The translations under genes and the position numbers were made by a program. 64,000 nt of DNA from Methylobacterium aquaticum (GTDB lineage Bacteria > Pseudomonadota > Alphaproteobacteria > Rhizobiales > Beijerinckiaceae), in the NCBI RefSeq assembly GCF_016804325.1, contig NZ_CP043627.1, positions 5,377,001-5,441,000 of the forward strand. The letters are read 5' to 3'. Below the pieces are notes generated by a model that saw only the letters and a list, made by a program, of their open reading frames with translations, made no database searches and was not told where the DNA came from. Positions 61,984 through 64,000 of this stretch are shown here, piece by piece (the first letter of the stretch is position 1; each line of letters begins with the position of its first letter).

Positions 61984-64000
61984 ATGCCGGAGTTGAGTTC
62001 ATCCGCGGCGGAGGCCGCTCTCGACCGCTCCGAGCGGCCCGGCCGGGTCAGCCTGCTCCTGCTGCTGGCCGGCCTCCTCGTCGGGGCGGCGGTGGGCCTG
62101 AGCTTCGTCGCCAACGAGCAGGCGCAGCCGATCATCCTCGGCCTCCTGGCGCTGCTCGCCATGGCGGGGGTGTTCTGCCTGTTCGCCTTCGCCATCGGGG
62201 CGATCCAGCTCACCGGCCAGGGCACCCGCAACGACGTCACCAAGGCGGTGGTCGATGCCGCGCCCGACGGCATGATCGCCATGGAGGAGGGCGGCCGGCC
62301 GATCTACGCCAACGCCGCCTACCTGAAGCTCGCCGGCAGCGACACCTTCACCAACCTGCGGCCCGTGGAGCGGGTCTTCGTCGGCTCGCCGGAGGTGTCG
62401 GAGGCGGTCTACCGCCTCGCCCAGGCCGCGCGCGAGGGCCGCTCCCTGTCGGAGGAGATCCGCATGGCGCCGCCGCCCGGCGGCACCGCGGAGCGCGACT
62501 TCGCCTGGTTCCGCATCGGCGTGCGGCCGCTGCCGCTGCCGCGCCGGCCGGTCTCCCTGTGGAGCGTCGCCGACATCACCCACGAGCGCGAGCGCCAGGA
62601 GAACGTCTTCCAGGAGCTCCAGCACGCGATCGACTACCTCGACCACGCCCCGGCGGGCTTCATGGCGGTCGATCCCAAGGGCTCGGTCGTCTACATGAAC
62701 GCCACGCTCGCGGCCTGGCTCGGCCACGACCTGGCGCAAGTCGGCTCGGGCGGCTTGCGCCTCTCCGAGATCCTGCCCGACGATCTCGGGCCGGTGCTCG
62801 TCGGCGGCAAGGGCGAGCCCGGCGAGGTCCGCACCGACCGGTTCGACCTGGATCTCCGCCGGCGCAACGGCCACCCGCTCTCGGCCCGGCTCTACCACCG
62901 GGTCGCCTACGGCCAGGACGGAAGGCCGGGCGATTCGCGCACCCTCGTGCTCAACCGCTCCGCCGGCGGCGAGACCGACGATCCGCAGCAGGCGGCGGAG
63001 CTCCGCTTCGACCGCTTCTTCAACACCAGCCCGGTCGCGGTGGCGACGCTCGCCGCCGACGGACGGCTCGTTCGTGCCAACGCCTCCTTCGCGCGGCTGT
63101 TCGGCACCCTGCCGCGCACCGGCGACGGCAGCGAGGTAGGACCGCCGGTGCGCGACTTCGTGGTCGAGCGCGACCGCCACGTGATCGAGGCGGCGGCGCG
63201 CGCCGCCGCGGAGGGCCGGGGCGACGTGCCGCCGGTCGAGATCGGGGTCTCGGCGCCGGTCAACCGCTCGGCCCGGATCTGGCTCAGCCCCGCCGGCACC
63301 GCCGGCGGCGCGGAGGGCGCGGTGATCCTCTACGCGCTCGACACCACGGCCCAGCACCAGCTCCAGCAGCAGGTCAACCAGGCCCAGAAGATGGAGATGG
63401 TCGGCCAGCTCGCCGGCGGCATCGCGCACGACTTCAACAACGTGCTCCAGGCGATCATCGGCTACTCGGACCTCCTGCTCGCGAGCCACCGGCCGACCGA
63501 CCCGGCCTTCCAGGACATCATGCAGATCAAGCAGAACGCCAACCGGGCCGCGAGCCTGGTGCGGCAACTGCTGGCCTTCTCGCGCCGCCAGACCCTGCGG
63601 CCGGAGGTGATCCATCTCGGCGAGGCTTTGTCCGACCTCACCCTGCTCCTGAAGCGCCTGCTCGGCGAGCGGGTCGAGCTCGACCTCAAGCACGGCCGCG
63701 ACCTCTGGCCGGTCAAGGCCGACGTCAACCAGTTCGAGCAGGTGATCGTGAACCTCGCGGTCAATGCCCGCGACGCGATGCCGGAGGGCGGGCGCCTCCT
63801 GATCCGCACCGCCAACATGAATGCGGAGGCCGTGGGCGCGCTCCGCCTCAACGGCCTGCCCGGCGCCGACCATGTCCTGATCGAGGTCAGCGACACCGGC
63901 ACCGGCATGACGCCGGAGGTGATGGAGAAGATCTTCGAGCCGTTCTTCACCACCAAGGAGGTCAACAAGGGCACGGGCCTCGGCCTCTCGACGGTGTTCG
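61984..64000 (+). CDS. cckA: Cell-cycle hybrid histidine kinase CckA, partial (cut by the window edge)
   Basis: The first 672 codons of an open frame running off the right edge. Two N-terminal transmembrane helices (about 23-45 and 50-75) are followed by three PAS domains ([20 protein letters not shown] near 91; [20 protein letters not shown] near 220; [20 protein letters not shown] near 342). HisKA then has [20 protein letters not shown] (His482) and the ATPase domain has [26 protein letters not shown] and GLGLSTVF. The expected receiver lies beyond the window. This layout is CckA, which phosphorylates ChpT/CtrA and controls cell cycle and often flagellar genes. A GAGG upstream supports the ATG at 61984. 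Confidence 0.93.
   Translation, partial: MPELSSSAAEAALDRSERPGRVSLLLLLAGLLVGAAVGLSFVANEQAQPIILGLLALLAMAGVFCLFAFAIGAIQLTGQGTRNDVTKAVVDAAPDGMIAMEEGGRPIYANAAYLKLAGSDTFTNLRPVERVFVGSPEVSEAVYRLAQAAREGRSLSEEIRMAPPPGGTAERDFAWFRIGVRPLPLPRRPVSLWSVADITHERERQENVFQELQHAIDYLDHAPAGFMAVDPKGSVVYMNATLAAWLGHDLAQVGSGGLRLSEILPDDLGPVLVGGKGEPGEVRTDRFDLDLRRRNGHPLSARLYHRVAYGQDGRPGDSRTLVLNRSAGGETDDPQQAAELRFDRFFNTSPVAVATLAADGRLVRANASFARLFGTLPRTGDGSEVGPPVRDFVVERDRHVIEAAARAAAEGRGDVPPVEIGVSAPVNRSARIWLSPAGTAGGAEGAVILYALDTTAQHQLQQQVNQAQKMEMVGQLAGGIAHDFNNVLQAIIGYSDLLLASHRPTDPAFQDIMQIKQNANRAASLVRQLLAFSRRQTLRPEVIHLGEALSDLTLLLKRLLGERVELDLKHGRDLWPVKADVNQFEQVIVNLAVNARDAMPEGGRLLIRTANMNAEAVGALRLNGLPGADHVLIEVSDTGTGMTPEVMEKIFEPFFTTKEVNKGTGLGLSTVF

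Overview
The window is GC-rich DNA (with a few A/T-richer islands) from an alphaproteobacterium of the order Hyphomicrobiales (Rhizobiales), most likely Methylobacteriaceae. This is inferred from the gene set: a large 180-kDa-type NAD-glutamate dehydrogenase, CckA beside flagellar export genes, an NdvA-type cyclic glucan exporter, many PAS/CHASE kinases and the style of the intergenic palindromic repeats. I saw no phage, integrase, transposase gene, CRISPR array, replication origin or rRNA. The sequence is chromosomal in character, and the right edge cuts cckA.

Layout. 0-9.9 kb: argH, an SDR with a degenerate active site, an NDUFA9-like Rossmann protein, a FAD oxidoreductase and a four-gene operon (GT-C-like membrane protein, DUF1499, amine oxidase, small exported protein). 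10-13.6 kb: a CHASE hybrid histidine kinase flanked on both sides by nested palindromic elements with GAGCCTGTTTG-type ends. 13.7-20.6 kb: tex, a small membrane protein, a DMT exporter, and cstA with its small YbdD-like partner. 21-25 kb: a LuxR-type response regulator divergent from a FIST-domain sensor and a sensorless hybrid kinase, which resembles the NosP/NahK nitric-oxide sensing pair. 25-28 kb: a thioester-reductase-like SDR overlapping an SMR exporter, a TetR regulator and a tautomerase. 28-33.7 kb: NAD-glutamate dehydrogenase overlapping bluB. 33.8-36.2 kb: an AhpD-like protein, an orphan A/T-rich polysaccharide ABC permease and two identical tRNA-Leu(GAG) genes. 36.2-42.5 kb: fliN, lipB, a PAS kinase, a Tim44-domain protein, a split DUF4142 gene, Uma2 and HNH nuclease-like genes. 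43-55.8 kb: an MscS-family channel, a CAP lipoprotein, motB/motA, an ndvA-like exporter, rsgA, sfnB, a YihY protein, a second DMT exporter and two small proteins. 55.9-64 kb: a flagellar export and rod cluster (fliP and fliO leftward; flgB-flgC-fliE-fliQ-fliR-flhB rightward) ending in cckA.

The genes fall into a few themes. Motility and cell-cycle control are represented by motAB, fliN, the export/rod operon and cckA. Envelope and osmotic adaptation are represented by the MscS channel, glucan exporter, CAP lipoprotein and YihY. Signalling is represented by four histidine kinases and one response regulator. Central metabolism is represented by argH, glutamate dehydrogenase, bluB, lipB and cstA.

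The most unusual content is not a single gene. It is (i) two families of long palindromic intergenic repeats that appear to share the same terminal sequence, one copy of which sits inside the flagellar operon between fliQ and fliR; (ii) a FIST-kinase-regulator module; (iii) a FliO with a very long proline/glutamate tail; and (iv) three genes broken by what looks like a one-base loss in a G/C run, which may be real or may be assembly error.
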